Source of the DNA: Acidobacteria bacterium Ga0077522
GTDB taxonomy: Bacteria; Acidobacteriota; Vicinamibacteria; Vicinamibacterales; Vicinamibacteraceae
Assembly (NCBI GenBank): GCA_001464065.1
Contig: LNDN01000009.1
Span: 1 to 64,000, forward strand
Reading direction: 5' to 3'
Length of the DNA stretch: 64,000 nt
The notes below the pieces were generated by a model. The model saw nothing but the letters and a program-made list of their open reading frames with translations, made no database searches and was not told the DNA's origin. A program made the position numbers and the translations under genes. Below, piece by piece: positions 8,212 through 17,456 of the stretch. Each line of letters starts with the position of its first letter. Position 1 is the first letter of the stretch.

Positions 8212-8832
8212 CTAGGCGTACTTGACCACGACGCCCTCGATCTCGTTGGCCACGTCCTCACACTCATCGGTGGCGCGCTCGAGCAGGTCGAGGATTTCCT
8301 TCCACTTCATCACCTCGATGGCGTTCTGCTCCTCGGAGAACAGGCGGCCGATCGCTTCGCGGTGAATCTGGTCGGCCTCGTTCTCGAGACGATTGATCTC
8401 GACCACGTGCTCCTCGAGTCCCTGACGCCGTTCGAGCTTCTGCGTGGCGAGCAGGATCTGCTGCGCGCATTGCTGGATGACCACGGCGAGTTCGCGGGCG
8501 CCGTACCTGAGCGTCTGGACACGGTACAGACGCACGCAGCCGCCGGCCGCGTCCATCATGTCCATCACGTTGTCCAGGTAGAGGATCAGGGTGTGGATGT
8601 CTTCGCGATCGAGCGGGGTGACGAACGTCTTGTTGAGGCGGTGCAGCGCGTCGTGCGCGACCTGGTCACACTGGTGTTCGAGCGCCTTCAGTTCGTCGGC
8701 AGCGGCCCAGCGGGGGCTGTCTCCGGACAACATGTCGACGAGGACGTCCGAGGCCTTGCGGATCTCCTGCGCAAGCAGGATGAAATCGTCGAAGAAGCGA
8801 CCATCTTTCGGGATCAGGCTGAATCGAGCCAC
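8212..8832 (-). CDS. DUF47 / PhoU-like partner of Pit
   Basis: A 206-residue all-helical protein of the DUF47 family, structurally like PhoU, commonly encoded beside Pit permeases and thought to regulate them. Metal-binding acidic positions occur in LENEADQIHRE and ERATDECEDVANE. The GTG start at 8832 is chosen because an AGGAGAG ribosome site precedes it and the protein then begins ARFSLIPKDGRFFDDF, the usual start of the family. It is first in a two-gene operon with the permease. Confidence 0.92.
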   Translation of the reverse strand: MARFSLIPKDGRFFDDFILLAQEIRKASDVLVDMLSGDSPRWAAADELKALEHQCDQVAHDALHRLNKTFVTPLDREDIHTLILYLDNVMDMMDAAGGCVRLYRVQTLRYGARELAVVIQQCAQQILLATQKLERRQGLEEHVVEINRLENEADQIHREAIGRLFSEEQNAIEVMKWKEILDLLERATDECEDVANEIEGVVVKYA

Positions 8833-8992
8833 ACTACTCTCCTGGACTGGCCGACGGCCGTCGTCCGTGTTGCGCACGATCCTGGGTGCTGGGGCCAACC
8901 GTGGGAGGCAGACGCATGGACGAGGACCGTCGCGCAGGGCCTTCGCGCCGAGCGAAGGGAGCGCCATCATATCCCTGAGGTGGAGGGGGTCC

Positions 8993-9010
8993 CTGTAAAT
9001 TCCACGTAAA
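8993..9010. promoter_or_regulatory. Candidate Pho-box-like direct repeat
   Basis: CTGTAAA and ACGTAAA are spaced exactly 11 bases apart, the geometry of a PhoB box (7-base half-site, 4-base spacer). The site lies in the 271-base gap between the DUF47/Pit operon and glgC, so it could serve either. The match to CTGTCAT half-sites is imperfect. Apart from a GGTGAGG ribosome site before glgC I see nothing else in this gap. Confidence 0.3.
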
Positions 9011-9103
9011 CAAACGCGCCCGCGTCCCCGTGCCCGCCGGCCCCCCGTGGCGCGTCCGCACCGGCTTGCCTTCCACGGGACACAGAACTAAGGTGAGGGC
9101 ACC

Positions 9104-10369
9104 ATGCATTCTGTGCTGACCCTGATTCTGGGTGGTGGCCGCGGGAACCGCCTCTTCCCGCTCACATGGACGCGTTCCAAGCCCGCCGTGCCGATCGGCG
9201 GCAAGTACCGCCTCATCGACGTGCCGGTCAGCAACTGCCTGCACGCCAACCTGCGCCGCATCTTCGTGCTGACGCAGTTCAACTCCGCCTCGCTCAATCG
9301 CCACGTCGCCCAGAGCTACCGGCTCGATCACTTCTCGCAGGGCTTCGTCGACATCCTGGCCGCCGAGCAGACCCCGGACAGCACGTCGTGGTTCCAGGGC
9401 ACGGCCGATGCCGTGCGGCAGGCCTGGCGCCACTTCCACTCGATGCAGGCCGACCACATCCTGATCCTGGCCGGCGACCACCTGTATCGGATGAACCTCG
9501 GCGAACTGATCACCGATCACATCGAGCAGGACGCCGACGTCACGATCGCCGCACAACCCTGCGACCCCGAGACCTCGACGCAGATGGGGATCTTCCTCTT
9601 CGACGGCAGCGGGCAGATCTCGGGCTTCGAGGAAAAGCCGAATCTCGAACGTCTGGGGCAAATCGGGCAGAGCGTGCCGAAGGACAGCCGCGTGGCGTCG
9701 TGGATCTCCCCCCAACGCCCCTTCATCGCGTCGATGGGCATCTACGTCTTCTCCAAGCAGGTCCTGCTCGACGCCCTCGAGCAATATGCCGACGCGGTGG
9801 ACTTCGGCAAGGAGATCATCCCGTCGGTCATCCAGACCCACCGCGTGCGGGCCTTCCTCTATCGCGGGTACTGGGAGGACGTCGGCACCATCGGGTCGTT
9901 CTTCGAGGCCAACCTGAAGCTCACCGACCCGACGCCGGCGTTCACGTTTCACGATCAGGCCGCCCCGGTCTACACGCGGCCGCGCTTCCTCGCCGGCTCG
10001 ACGTTGCAGGGATGCACGATCACGCGGGCCATGGTCGCCGAGGGCTGTGCGCTGGACTCCTGCCACGTCGACCGCGCCGTGGTCGGCATCCGCACGCAGG
10101 TGCGTCCGGGCGCACGGATCACCAACTCGGTCCTGCTCGGCGCCGACTACTACAGCCGCGACCAGGACGAGTCGAGCGTGCCGCTGGGCATCGGGCGCGA
10201 CGTCGTGCTGGACCGGGTGATCGTCGACAAGAATGCCCGCGTCGGCGATGGCGCGCGCCTGGTCAACAGCGCCGGGGTCCAGGAAGCGGATGGCAACGGG
10301 TACTTCATCCGCGAAGGCATCATCATCGTCCCCAAGGGGGCCACGGTCGCCCCCGGCACGATCGTCTAG
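9104..10369 (+). CDS. glgC: Glucose-1-phosphate adenylyltransferase (ADP-glucose pyrophosphorylase)
   Basis: A 421-residue enzyme making ADP-glucose from ATP and glucose-1-phosphate for glycogen synthesis. It has an N-terminal nucleotidyltransferase domain with GGKYRLIDVPVSNC and LAGDHLYRM and a C-terminal left-handed beta-helix (from about residue 300). It resembles cyanobacterial/plant enzymes more than enteric GlgC. The nucleotide loop reads GGGRGNRLFPLT, with Asn where Thr or Ser is usual. AAGGTGAGG provides a ribosome site. Its stop directly abuts the stop of the next gene on the opposite strand. No other glycogen gene is nearby. Confidence 0.92.
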   Translation: MHSVLTLILGGGRGNRLFPLTWTRSKPAVPIGGKYRLIDVPVSNCLHANLRRIFVLTQFNSASLNRHVAQSYRLDHFSQGFVDILAAEQTPDSTSWFQGTADAVRQAWRHFHSMQADHILILAGDHLYRMNLGELITDHIEQDADVTIAAQPCDPETSTQMGIFLFDGSGQISGFEEKPNLERLGQIGQSVPKDSRVASWISPQRPFIASMGIYVFSKQVLLDALEQYADAVDFGKEIIPSVIQTHRVRAFLYRGYWEDVGTIGSFFEANLKLTDPTPAFTFHDQAAPVYTRPRFLAGSTLQGCTITRAMVAEGCALDSCHVDRAVVGIRTQVRPGARITNSVLLGADYYSRDQDESSVPLGIGRDVVLDRVIVDKNARVGDGARLVNSAGVQEADGNGYFIREGIIIVPKGATVAPGTIV

Positions 10370-12631
10370 CTACGCGGGCCTGCGGACGGGCGGCTCGAGC
10401 GTCTGCGCCTCGGCGCCGGCATCCACGAACTGCCCCGCCGCGTGATCCCACACGGTGACCTTCGCCCGCTTGAGGTCGAAGAACCAGCCGTAGAGTCGCA
10501 GGGACCCGTCGGCGACGGCGCGCTGCACCGACGGATAGGTCTGCAGTCGCTCGACCTGCTCGACGACGTTGGTGCGAGCCAGCGAGTTGTGCGGCGACGT
10601 CGACTGCGGGTGGGCCGGGGCGGCCTCATGGCGCCGCAACGCCGACGTCCCGTGGGCCAGCCAGCGCCCGAGGGAGCCACCCAGGGCGTCGTGGTCGCCC
10701 AGCAACGCCTTCATCGCCCCGCACTCGGAGTGTCCGCAGACCACGATGCTGTGGACGTTCAGGACGTCCACGGCGAACTCGATGGCCGAGCCGACCGAGT
10801 CGTCGGCACCGGGATCGCCCGTCCAGGCCGGCACGATATTGCCGATGTTGCGCAGGACGAAGATGTCGCCCGGATCCGCGTTGACGAGGTCGGCCGGGAC
10901 GATGCGCGAATCGGCGCAGGTGATGAACAGGGCCTGCGGCGTCTGTCCGACGTCGGCGAGATGGCTCAGCAGCGGCTTGACGTCGCGCGACGTCGTGGCA
11001 TTGAAGGCCGCGGCACCCTGCAGCAGCGGCTCGGTGGTCAGCGCCGTGGTGGCCATCGACGTCTTCGCGCGGCTGCGCCGACGCAGCGCGCCCAGCAGCC
11101 CATCGATGCGCGACTTGGCGAAGTGCGGCGTGCCCTTGGCCGCGTTGGCATACCAGGCCTCGTGCAGTTCGTCGATGTCCACCGTGCCGCCGAGTCGTTC
11201 ATGGCTGACCCGCCAGTCGTGCAGGGCCTCGAACGCCGCGTGGTCCATGAAGTCGACCATCAGGTCGACGTCGACCTGCGTGCCCGGCGGAATGGCCTGC
11301 AGCGCCGCCGAGAGCTGCGGGATGCCGACGAAGGTCATCGAGCCGCCGATGCGCACGTGGTACTTGCCCTCGGTGCCCTCGACCTGCACGTTGGTGTACG
11401 AGAGCCGACGCAGCAGCAGCAGCACGGCGAGTGCCAGCCCGAGGCCGATCCCGGGCAGCAGGCCCAGCACGATGACGCCCCCGACGGTCACGAAGTACAC
11501 CAGCGCCTCGCCGAAGGTGAGCAGCCGGCGAATGTGGTGGGCGTTGACGAGCCGGATGCCGACGTGCACGAGCAGGCCCGCCAGGACGCACAGCGGGATG
11601 AGCTCGATGCCCCAGCCGAGGAACAGCACGAACAGCAGGATCCAGATGCTGTGCAGGATGGCGGAGAGCTGCGTCTGCCCGCCCGCCTGGATGTTGGCCG
11701 ACGACCGGACGATGACGCCGGTGACCGGCAGCCCGCCGAGCAGGCCCGACACGGTGTTGGCGAGGCCCTGCCCCACCAGTTCGCGATCGAGATTGGCGCG
11801 GGGCCCCGTGTGCAGCTTGTCGGTGGCCACCGCGCACAACAGCGATTCCACGCTCGCGACCGCGGCGATCGTGATGCCGCCCACCAGCACCGCGACCAGC
11901 AGGTCCGCCCCCGGCCACACCGCAAACTGAAATCCGGCCCCAAACCCGCCCTGAAGATTGATACGCTCGACATCGAGGCCCAGCAGGACGGACGCGCCGG
12001 TGGCCGTCATGACGGCCACCAGCGAGGCCGGCACCGCCGACAGCGGGCGCGGCACCCACTGCCAGGCCAGCAGCAGGGCGATGGTGGCCAGACCGAGGAA
12101 CGCGGCGGGCGCGTGCAAGTCGCCCAGCTGCGCCGGCAGGGCCAGCAGGTTCTTGAGGGCCTGACTTTCGGGGGCCCCGCCGAGGATGATGTGCAACTGT
12201 GCCAGCGCGATGGTGATGCCGATACCGGCCAGCATGCCGTGCACGACGGCCGGCGACACCGCGAGGCACAGGCGCGCGATCCGCGACAGGCCCAGGACGA
12301 CCTGGATGAGTCCCCCGATGACGACCGCCGCCGCGACGACGCGCCAGTCGCCGAATTGCTCGACCAGGCCGAAGACGATGGCCGTCAGGCCTGCGGCGGG
12401 CCCGGTGACCTGCAACGGAGCGCCGGCGATGAGTCCGGTCACGATGCCGCCGACGATGCCGGCGATGAGGCCGGCCATGATCGGCGCCCCGGACGCCAGG
12501 GCGATCCCGAGCGAGAGGGGGATGGCGATCAGGAACACCACGAGGGACGCGAGCACGTCCTGGCGCGGCGCCGAGAAGAGCCCCGGGCGAGCCGCCTGGG
12601 GAAAGGCGGGGGGAACGGTGGGGTTCGGCAT
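10370..12631 (-). CDS. SulP transporter - STAS - beta-carbonic anhydrase fusion
   Basis: A 753-residue three-part protein. Residues about 20-410 are a SulP anion transporter (PIMAGLIAGIVGGIV, LPVTGVIVRSSANI). Residues about 440-540 are a STAS domain. After a linker, residues about 560-750 are a complete beta-class carbonic anhydrase with zinc ligands C572, H634 and C637 and the D574-R dyad (CADSR, CGHSEC). The fusion suggests bicarbonate uptake coupled to CO2/bicarbonate exchange at the inner membrane face; such fusions are known but scarce. The ATG at 12631 is preferred over a longer frame that would overlap the divergent gene. Confidence 0.92.
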   Translation of the reverse strand: MPNPTVPPAFPQAARPGLFSAPRQDVLASLVVFLIAIPLSLGIALASGAPIMAGLIAGIVGGIVTGLIAGAPLQVTGPAAGLTAIVFGLVEQFGDWRVVAAAVVIGGLIQVVLGLSRIARLCLAVSPAVVHGMLAGIGITIALAQLHIILGGAPESQALKNLLALPAQLGDLHAPAAFLGLATIALLLAWQWVPRPLSAVPASLVAVMTATGASVLLGLDVERINLQGGFGAGFQFAVWPGADLLVAVLVGGITIAAVASVESLLCAVATDKLHTGPRANLDRELVGQGLANTVSGLLGGLPVTGVIVRSSANIQAGGQTQLSAILHSIWILLFVLFLGWGIELIPLCVLAGLLVHVGIRLVNAHHIRRLLTFGEALVYFVTVGGVIVLGLLPGIGLGLALAVLLLLRRLSYTNVQVEGTEGKYHVRIGGSMTFVGIPQLSAALQAIPPGTQVDVDLMVDFMDHAAFEALHDWRVSHERLGGTVDIDELHEAWYANAAKGTPHFAKSRIDGLLGALRRRSRAKTSMATTALTTEPLLQGAAAFNATTSRDVKPLLSHLADVGQTPQALFITCADSRIVPADLVNADPGDIFVLRNIGNIVPAWTGDPGADDSVGSAIEFAVDVLNVHSIVVCGHSECGAMKALLGDHDALGGSLGRWLAHGTSALRRHEAAPAHPQSTSPHNSLARTNVVEQVERLQTYPSVQRAVADGSLRLYGWFFDLKRAKVTVWDHAAGQFVDAGAEAQTLEPPVRRPA

Positions 12632-12702
12632 GAAGGTCCTACTATGAAACCCGTCCGCCCTCGAATCGGTGACGGAAGTGATCGGATTGATGTGATGTTT
12701 CA

Positions 12703-15006
12703 ATGATGAACGAGGAAGTCCTTTCTTTTCAGTTCGATGACGTCATCATCGACCTCAGGGCCGGACGCGTCCTGAAGGCCGGTACGCCTGTCGCGCTGGA
12801 GCCGAAGGCCTACGATCTGCTGGTCCTCCTGGCCTCGCGGAGTGGCGCGCTGGTCACCCGACAGGAGGTCCTCGACCGTGTCTGGGCCGGCGTCTACGTC
12901 ACCGACAACGCCGTCGCCAGGGTCATCGCCCAGGTCCGCCGCGTGCTCGGCGACTCGGCCCGCGACTCCCGCTACATCGAGACCGTGCCGACGCGCGGCT
13001 ATCGTCTGATCGTGCCGGTGACCCGGCAGACGGGCCCTGCCGACGCCGCCGAGTCGCCTCAGGGCCGCCCCTCCCCTGCGCCCACGCCGACCGACCCGCT
13101 CGCCGAGGCCGTGCCGATGATCGAGCGCGTGCGGCTCGACCCGACGGCCGAGACGCCCGTGCCCGCCGCCACCGCCCACCCCTTCTGGGCGGCCGGGCTC
13201 GCCGCGCTGGCCCTGGTGTCCATCTTCCTGGCGTGGCGCTCCCAGGCCACCTCACCCAGGCCCGCCGCCGCGCCGGTCGTCGGTGTCCGCACCCAGGTGA
13301 CCTCGTCACCGGCGCTCGACGCCTTCCCCGCGTGGTCGCCGGACGGGCGGGCCATCGCCTATGCCAGTGATCGCGGGGGCCGCTTCGAGATCTTCGTGCG
13401 CGACCTGGCCGCCGGCGGCGACCGCCTGGCGCTGACCAGTGACGGGCAGCACAACGTGCATCCGGCCTGGTCGCCGGATGGGTCACGCCTGGCCTACCAT
13501 TCGTCCGGCCGCGGCGGCATCTGGGTGATGGCGCGATCGGGCGGCCCGCCGTCCCAGATCAGCCGCTTCGGGTCGCGTCCCGCGTGGTCGCCCGATGGCA
13601 CCCGCATCGCCTTCCAGGGCGCGCCGTACACGGAGCCGAGCGCCACCGCGTTCGAGACCTTCGGCCCCTCGAGTCTGTGGGTCGTCGAGGCCGGTGGCGG
13701 CACGCCGCGCCGGGCCACGCAGGGCTGGCGCCCCGAAGGCAGTCACGTCAGGCCGACGTGGTTCCCGGACGGACGTCGGCTGTTCTTTGCGAGCCAGCGC
13801 CTGGACACGACGGTCTTCTGGAGCGTCGACCTGGACAGCGGCGCGTTGACGCAGGTGCTCGACGCCGGCGCGCGCGCCCTCGACGCGGTGATGGCGCCCG
13901 ATGGCCGCGCCGTCTACTACGTGCGGATGGACGACCACTTCGACTTGTGGACGTTACCCCTGACGTCTCGCGGGGCGGCGGCAGGCGCGCCGCAACTGCT
14001 CCTGCCACCGAGCGAACTCGACGTGCGCCACGTGGCCGTCCACCCGAGGGGCGACCAGGTGGCCTACGTCGCGATGGCGACGCTCGGCGGCCTGCGCAGC
14101 CTGCCCCTGCACCGCGATGGTGTGCCGTCCGGTCCGTCGATCAGCGTCGCGGCTGATGCCGTGCGCAGTGCCCGGCGCCCGTCGTTCAGCCCGGACGGGG
14201 CACGGGTGGCCTTCGAGCGGCAGACGGCGGGGGCTCCGCCGAGCGTCTGGCTGCTCGATCTCGCACGCGGCAGCCTGTCATCCCTGCTCAAGGGGCCACT
14301 GGACGCACGCGACCCTGCCTGGAGTCGTGACGGCCAGCACGTGTACTTCGAAACGGGCGAGGGCGAAGCCGTCGCCCTTCGCGCGCTGCGGATCGCCGAT
14401 GGCCAGGTCGAGGACGTCGCGCGCCTGGTCGATGGCGACCACACGCTGCTGCGCCCGCGCGTCTCTCCGGATCGGACCCGTTTGGCCTACACGCGCTCCG
14501 CGGAAGGACAGCTCGAGGTCTGGGTGCGGACGATCGCCGGTGGCCAGGACACCCGCGTCGCACGCCTCGGTGACGGCGCGGCGTTCCCCACCTGGTCGCC
14601 CGACGGGCGGCAGCTGGCCCTCGACGTCTGGAAGGATGGACACGCGCAGGTGTACGTGGCCGACCTGGCCAGCGGCACCCTGGCGCAGGTCTCTCGTGAC
14701 GTCGACCAGGCCTGGGTCCGGAGCTGGTCGCCCGATGGCACCCGGCTCGCGTTCGCCGGCGCCCGCGATGGACGCTGGAATGTGTGGTCGGTCGCGCGCG
14801 ACGGCGCAGACCTCCGGCAGTTGACGACGTATGGCGACGAGCACCACTACGTGCGCAATCCCGAGTGGTCGCCGCAGGGCGACCGCCTGGTCTACGAGTT
14901 CGCCAGCTTCTCGCGCGCGCCTCACGGCGTCCCCGCGAGGTCGCGCAGGATGCGCGGCGTCACGAACCAGTCGAGGCGCGCCGGCCCGCGCGTCCCGAGC
15001 CCCTGA
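12703..15006 (+). CDS. Winged-helix, membrane-anchored protein with WD40-like PD40 repeats
   Basis: A 767-residue protein of a layout common in Acidobacteria. Residues about 5-105 are an OmpR/CadC-type winged helix (VALEPKAYDLLVLLAS, ETVPTRGYRLIV); residues about 162-182 are one transmembrane segment; the rest holds ten or more TolB-like repeats with the core WSPDGxRIAF, forming one or two beta-propellers outside. It is probably a one-component sensor-regulator like CadC or ToxR. It diverges from the SulP fusion with a 71-base gap. The last 28 residues lack repeat character and overlap the 3' end of sixA by 85 bases, so the C-terminus may be extended by a lost stop. Confidence 0.85.
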   Translation: MMNEEVLSFQFDDVIIDLRAGRVLKAGTPVALEPKAYDLLVLLASRSGALVTRQEVLDRVWAGVYVTDNAVARVIAQVRRVLGDSARDSRYIETVPTRGYRLIVPVTRQTGPADAAESPQGRPSPAPTPTDPLAEAVPMIERVRLDPTAETPVPAATAHPFWAAGLAALALVSIFLAWRSQATSPRPAAAPVVGVRTQVTSSPALDAFPAWSPDGRAIAYASDRGGRFEIFVRDLAAGGDRLALTSDGQHNVHPAWSPDGSRLAYHSSGRGGIWVMARSGGPPSQISRFGSRPAWSPDGTRIAFQGAPYTEPSATAFETFGPSSLWVVEAGGGTPRRATQGWRPEGSHVRPTWFPDGRRLFFASQRLDTTVFWSVDLDSGALTQVLDAGARALDAVMAPDGRAVYYVRMDDHFDLWTLPLTSRGAAAGAPQLLLPPSELDVRHVAVHPRGDQVAYVAMATLGGLRSLPLHRDGVPSGPSISVAADAVRSARRPSFSPDGARVAFERQTAGAPPSVWLLDLARGSLSSLLKGPLDARDPAWSRDGQHVYFETGEGEAVALRALRIADGQVEDVARLVDGDHTLLRPRVSPDRTRLAYTRSAEGQLEVWVRTIAGGQDTRVARLGDGAAFPTWSPDGRQLALDVWKDGHAQVYVADLASGTLAQVSRDVDQAWVRSWSPDGTRLAFAGARDGRWNVWSVARDGADLRQLTTYGDEHHYVRNPEWSPQGDRLVYEFASFSRAPHGVPARSRRMRGVTNQSRRAGPRVPSP

Positions 15007-15434
15007 CTGGTGAGGCGCATGGCCGCGCCCTTGCGGAACTCGAGCGGCCCCTGCAGGTGCAACAGCAGGGCGGCCAGTTCCGCCAGCATGGGTTCATGGC
15101 CGACCAGGATCACCGTGCCCGTTGGCGCCAGCGCCCGCAGCGCCGTCACCGTGGCGCCTGGCCGCGTGTCGGGTCGCAACGCCGGGAACAACTGGACCCG
15201 GGGCGACGGCGACATCGCCTTGCCGAGGATCTCGGCCGTCTGAAACGCCCGCGTCAGTGGGCTGGACAGCAGCAAGTCGGCCGACGGCGCGAGGCGCGCC
15301 AGCCCGCGCGCCGACCGCTTCCACTTGCGCACGCCCTCACGACTCAACGGCCGCTCTGCATCGTCGGGCCAGGCCGCGCCGCGGTCCTCCGCGATCGCGT
15401 GACGTACCAGCAGGAGGGCGAACTCAGCGGGCAT
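14922..15434 (-). CDS. SixA-like phosphohistidine phosphatase
   Basis: A 170-residue histidine phosphatase of the SixA branch. The catalytic histidine lies in LLLVRHAIAED and the second histidine in ILVGHEPML, with the SPLTRAFQTAEI segment between. SixA removes phosphate from histidines in proteins such as phosphorelay or PTS components. Its start overlaps the 3' end of the upstream CHAD gene by 11 bases, so the two are co-translated. SixA-CHAD neighbours are widespread and point to polyphosphate or phosphate metabolism. Its 3' end overlaps the convergent PD40 gene. Confidence 0.88.
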   Translation of the reverse strand: MPAEFALLLVRHAIAEDRGAAWPDDAERPLSREGVRKWKRSARGLARLAPSADLLLSSPLTRAFQTAEILGKAMSPSPRVQLFPALRPDTRPGATVTALRALAPTGTVILVGHEPMLAELAALLLHLQGPLEFRKGAAMRLTSQGLGTRGPARLDWFVTPRILRDLAGTP

Positions 15435-16362
15435 GGTGCGCCTTCCGGCTTCGAGGGTGCGCGGGCGGCCGCACCCTCGGCACGAGCACGGCGAGGGTCG
15501 TGTCGATGACGCGCAGCAGGGCCTGACGCGAGCGGAGGTACTGCCCGTGCAGCGCCTGCGACTCGCGCTCCAGTTCGGCAATCGCCGCGGCGGCCGCGTG
15601 CTGCAGCGCCTCGCCCGGCGCGGCGCCAGGCACCGCCTGCAGCCGGGTCAGCAGCACGTCGAGATCGTGCAGGTGCCCGAGCGCGTCCTGCGCCTGCTTC
15701 AGCGTGCGCAAGGGGACGACCAGCCGCGCCAGCCCGGCTTCCGCGGTGATCTCGAGCGCGTAGCGGAGCTGCTTGGCGGCAATCCGCACCTCGTGCAGGG
15801 GGCCGGGCTGGTAGCGGATGCCGGTCCGCACGATGTGCGCGCGCAGGGTGCCGGCACGATCGGCGAGGCGGCGCGCCAGCGCGTCACGCCAGGTCTGATC
15901 GTCGGACGCCGACCGCACCGCCGCGAAGCGCTCGAGGTCGCGGACCAGGGTGCGGCGACGGTTGGCGGACAGGGCCGTGCGAAGCGCCCGGACGGGCTCG
16001 CGGCGCTGCCCGTCGAGATGTCGTTGCCAGGCGGTCCGCAGGCGCTGCGCGTCCGGCGTCTCGAGCGGCAGCGCCGCGACCATGCCCAGGGCGACGTCGA
16101 GTTCGCGGACGGGGCCGAGTGCCCGGGTCATGTCACGCAGGGCCCGGCGCAGCGGCTTGAGCGTGATGTCGTCCAGCCCCCGGCCCAGGACCGGGACCAC
16201 TTCCCGGAGGCGTCGGGAGGCCACGCGCGCCTGATGGACGGCCTCGACCGTGCCCTCGCGGGCGGGCCCGGCGTGCACGCGCAGGGCCTCGAGGCGGCGC
16301 TCGACGAGCGTCGCGAGATCGGACGCCGACCCGGCGCCGGCACGGCCGTGGGTTCCGCCCAT
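15424..16362 (-). CDS. CHAD domain protein
   Basis: A 312-residue helical protein with conserved basic and histidine positions (VHQARVASRRLRE in the first half, LHEVRIAAKQLRYALE in the second), the two-part pattern of CHAD. CHAD domains bind inorganic polyphosphate and can locate to polyphosphate granules. It lies back to back with the high-affinity phosphate import operon (80 bases to pstS) and is coupled to sixA. The ATG at 16362 is preferred over a GTG six codons upstream because TAGAGT lies 8 bases before it. No ppk or ppx gene is in the window. Confidence 0.9.
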   Translation of the reverse strand: MGGTHGRAGAGSASDLATLVERRLEALRVHAGPAREGTVEAVHQARVASRRLREVVPVLGRGLDDITLKPLRRALRDMTRALGPVRELDVALGMVAALPLETPDAQRLRTAWQRHLDGQRREPVRALRTALSANRRRTLVRDLERFAAVRSASDDQTWRDALARRLADRAGTLRAHIVRTGIRYQPGPLHEVRIAAKQLRYALEITAEAGLARLVVPLRTLKQAQDALGHLHDLDVLLTRLQAVPGAAPGEALQHAAAAAIAELERESQALHGQYLRSRQALLRVIDTTLAVLVPRVRPPAHPRSRKAHHAR

Positions 16363-16370
16363 GACTCGCC

Positions 16371-16376
16371 ACTCTA
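16371..16376 (-). promoter_or_regulatory. Candidate -10 of a leaderless transcript (CHAD-sixA)
   Basis: TAGAGT on the minus strand ends 8 bases before the ATG at 16362, with no ribosome site between. Confidence 0.4.
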
Positions 16377-16430
16377 GCACCAGCCCTGCGTCCCGGTTCG
16401 GCCCGAAACAGCCGTGAAACGCGGTGCGGG

Positions 16431-16436
16431 TAGTCT
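16431..16436 (+). promoter_or_regulatory. Candidate -10 of a leaderless transcript (pst operon)
   Basis: TAGTCT ends 6 bases before the pstS ATG at 16443, with no Shine-Dalgarno sequence. I found no clear 11-base Pho-box repeat in this 80-base divergent gap. Confidence 0.4.
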
Positions 16437-16442
16437 GGCGCG

Positions 16443-17456
16443 ATGCGCCGGTCTCGCCTCCTGCCTGCCTGTGGCCTGGTCGTGGTGTCGACCCTGGCGC
16501 TGGCGGCCTGCGGCGGCCCGCCGGCGCCCGTGCGCGCCGTGGTCACCATCGACGGCTCAAGCACCGTGTATCCCCTGACCGAGGCCATGGCCGAGGAGTA
16601 CCACCGCGCGGTGCCGGACACACGTGTGACGATCGGCGTCGCCGGGACGGGAGGGGGCTTCCGACGGCTGTGCCGTGGCAACCTCGACGTCGCGACGGCG
16701 TCACGCCCGATCGCGCCGGCCGAGGCGGCGGCGTGCCGGACGGCCGGTGTGGCGTTCGTCGAACTGCCGGTGGCCTACGACGGCATCACCGTGGCGGTGC
16801 ATCCGTCCAACACCTGGGTCGACGCCCTCGGCGTCGAGGAACTCAGGCGCCTGTGGCGTCACGAAGCCCAGGGGCGCCTCCTGCGGTGGTCACAGCTGCG
16901 CCCGGGCTTCCCGGATCGGGAGATCCATCTGTTCGGGGCCGGCGCCGACTCAGGCACGTTCGACTACTTCACCGGCGTGATCACCGGTGCCCCGCGGGAC
17001 AGTCGCGGCGACTACACCGCCAGCGAGGATGACAACACGCTGGTGCAGGGCGTGGCCGGCGACCCCGGCGCCCTCGGGTACTTCGGCTTCGCCTACTTCG
17101 AGGCCAACCAGGAGTACCTGCGCGCAGTGCCCATCCGGCTTCGTGAGGATGGCCCGGCCGTGCTGCCGACCCGCGACACGATCCGATCCGGGGAGTACCA
17201 GCCGCTGGCGCGTCCCGTCTTCGTGTACGTGAATGCGCGCTCGCTGGATCGCCCCGACGTCCGGGCGTTCGTGGAGTACTACGCGACGCACGTGGGCGAT
17301 GTCGCCAACGACCTCGGCTACGTCCCGCTGGACGATCGCGTGCATGCGGCCATTCGCGCGCGCCTGGCCGCGAGGCAGACCGGGTCGCTGTATGGCGTGG
17401 AGGCCGCCGCGCCGGCCCGGACGCTCGCCGCCCGCCTCGGTCTGGATCCGCCATGA
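16443..17456 (+). CDS. pstS: Phosphate ABC transporter substrate-binding lipoprotein PstS
   Basis: A 337-residue periplasmic phosphate-binding protein. The signal peptide ends in a lipobox (LALAAC) with the lipidation cysteine at residue 23. The phosphate-binding segment DGSSTVYPL and the ADSGTFDYF loop are conserved, as in the SphX/PstS branch. It is the first gene of pstSCAB-phoU; its stop overlaps the pstC start in ATGA. It delivers phosphate to the PstC-PstA channel. Confidence 0.94.
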   Translation: MRRSRLLPACGLVVVSTLALAACGGPPAPVRAVVTIDGSSTVYPLTEAMAEEYHRAVPDTRVTIGVAGTGGGFRRLCRGNLDVATASRPIAPAEAAACRTAGVAFVELPVAYDGITVAVHPSNTWVDALGVEELRRLWRHEAQGRLLRWSQLRPGFPDREIHLFGAGADSGTFDYFTGVITGAPRDSRGDYTASEDDNTLVQGVAGDPGALGYFGFAYFEANQEYLRAVPIRLREDGPAVLPTRDTIRSGEYQPLARPVFVYVNARSLDRPDVRAFVEYYATHVGDVANDLGYVPLDDRVHAAIRARLAARQTGSLYGVEAAAPARTLAARLGLDPP

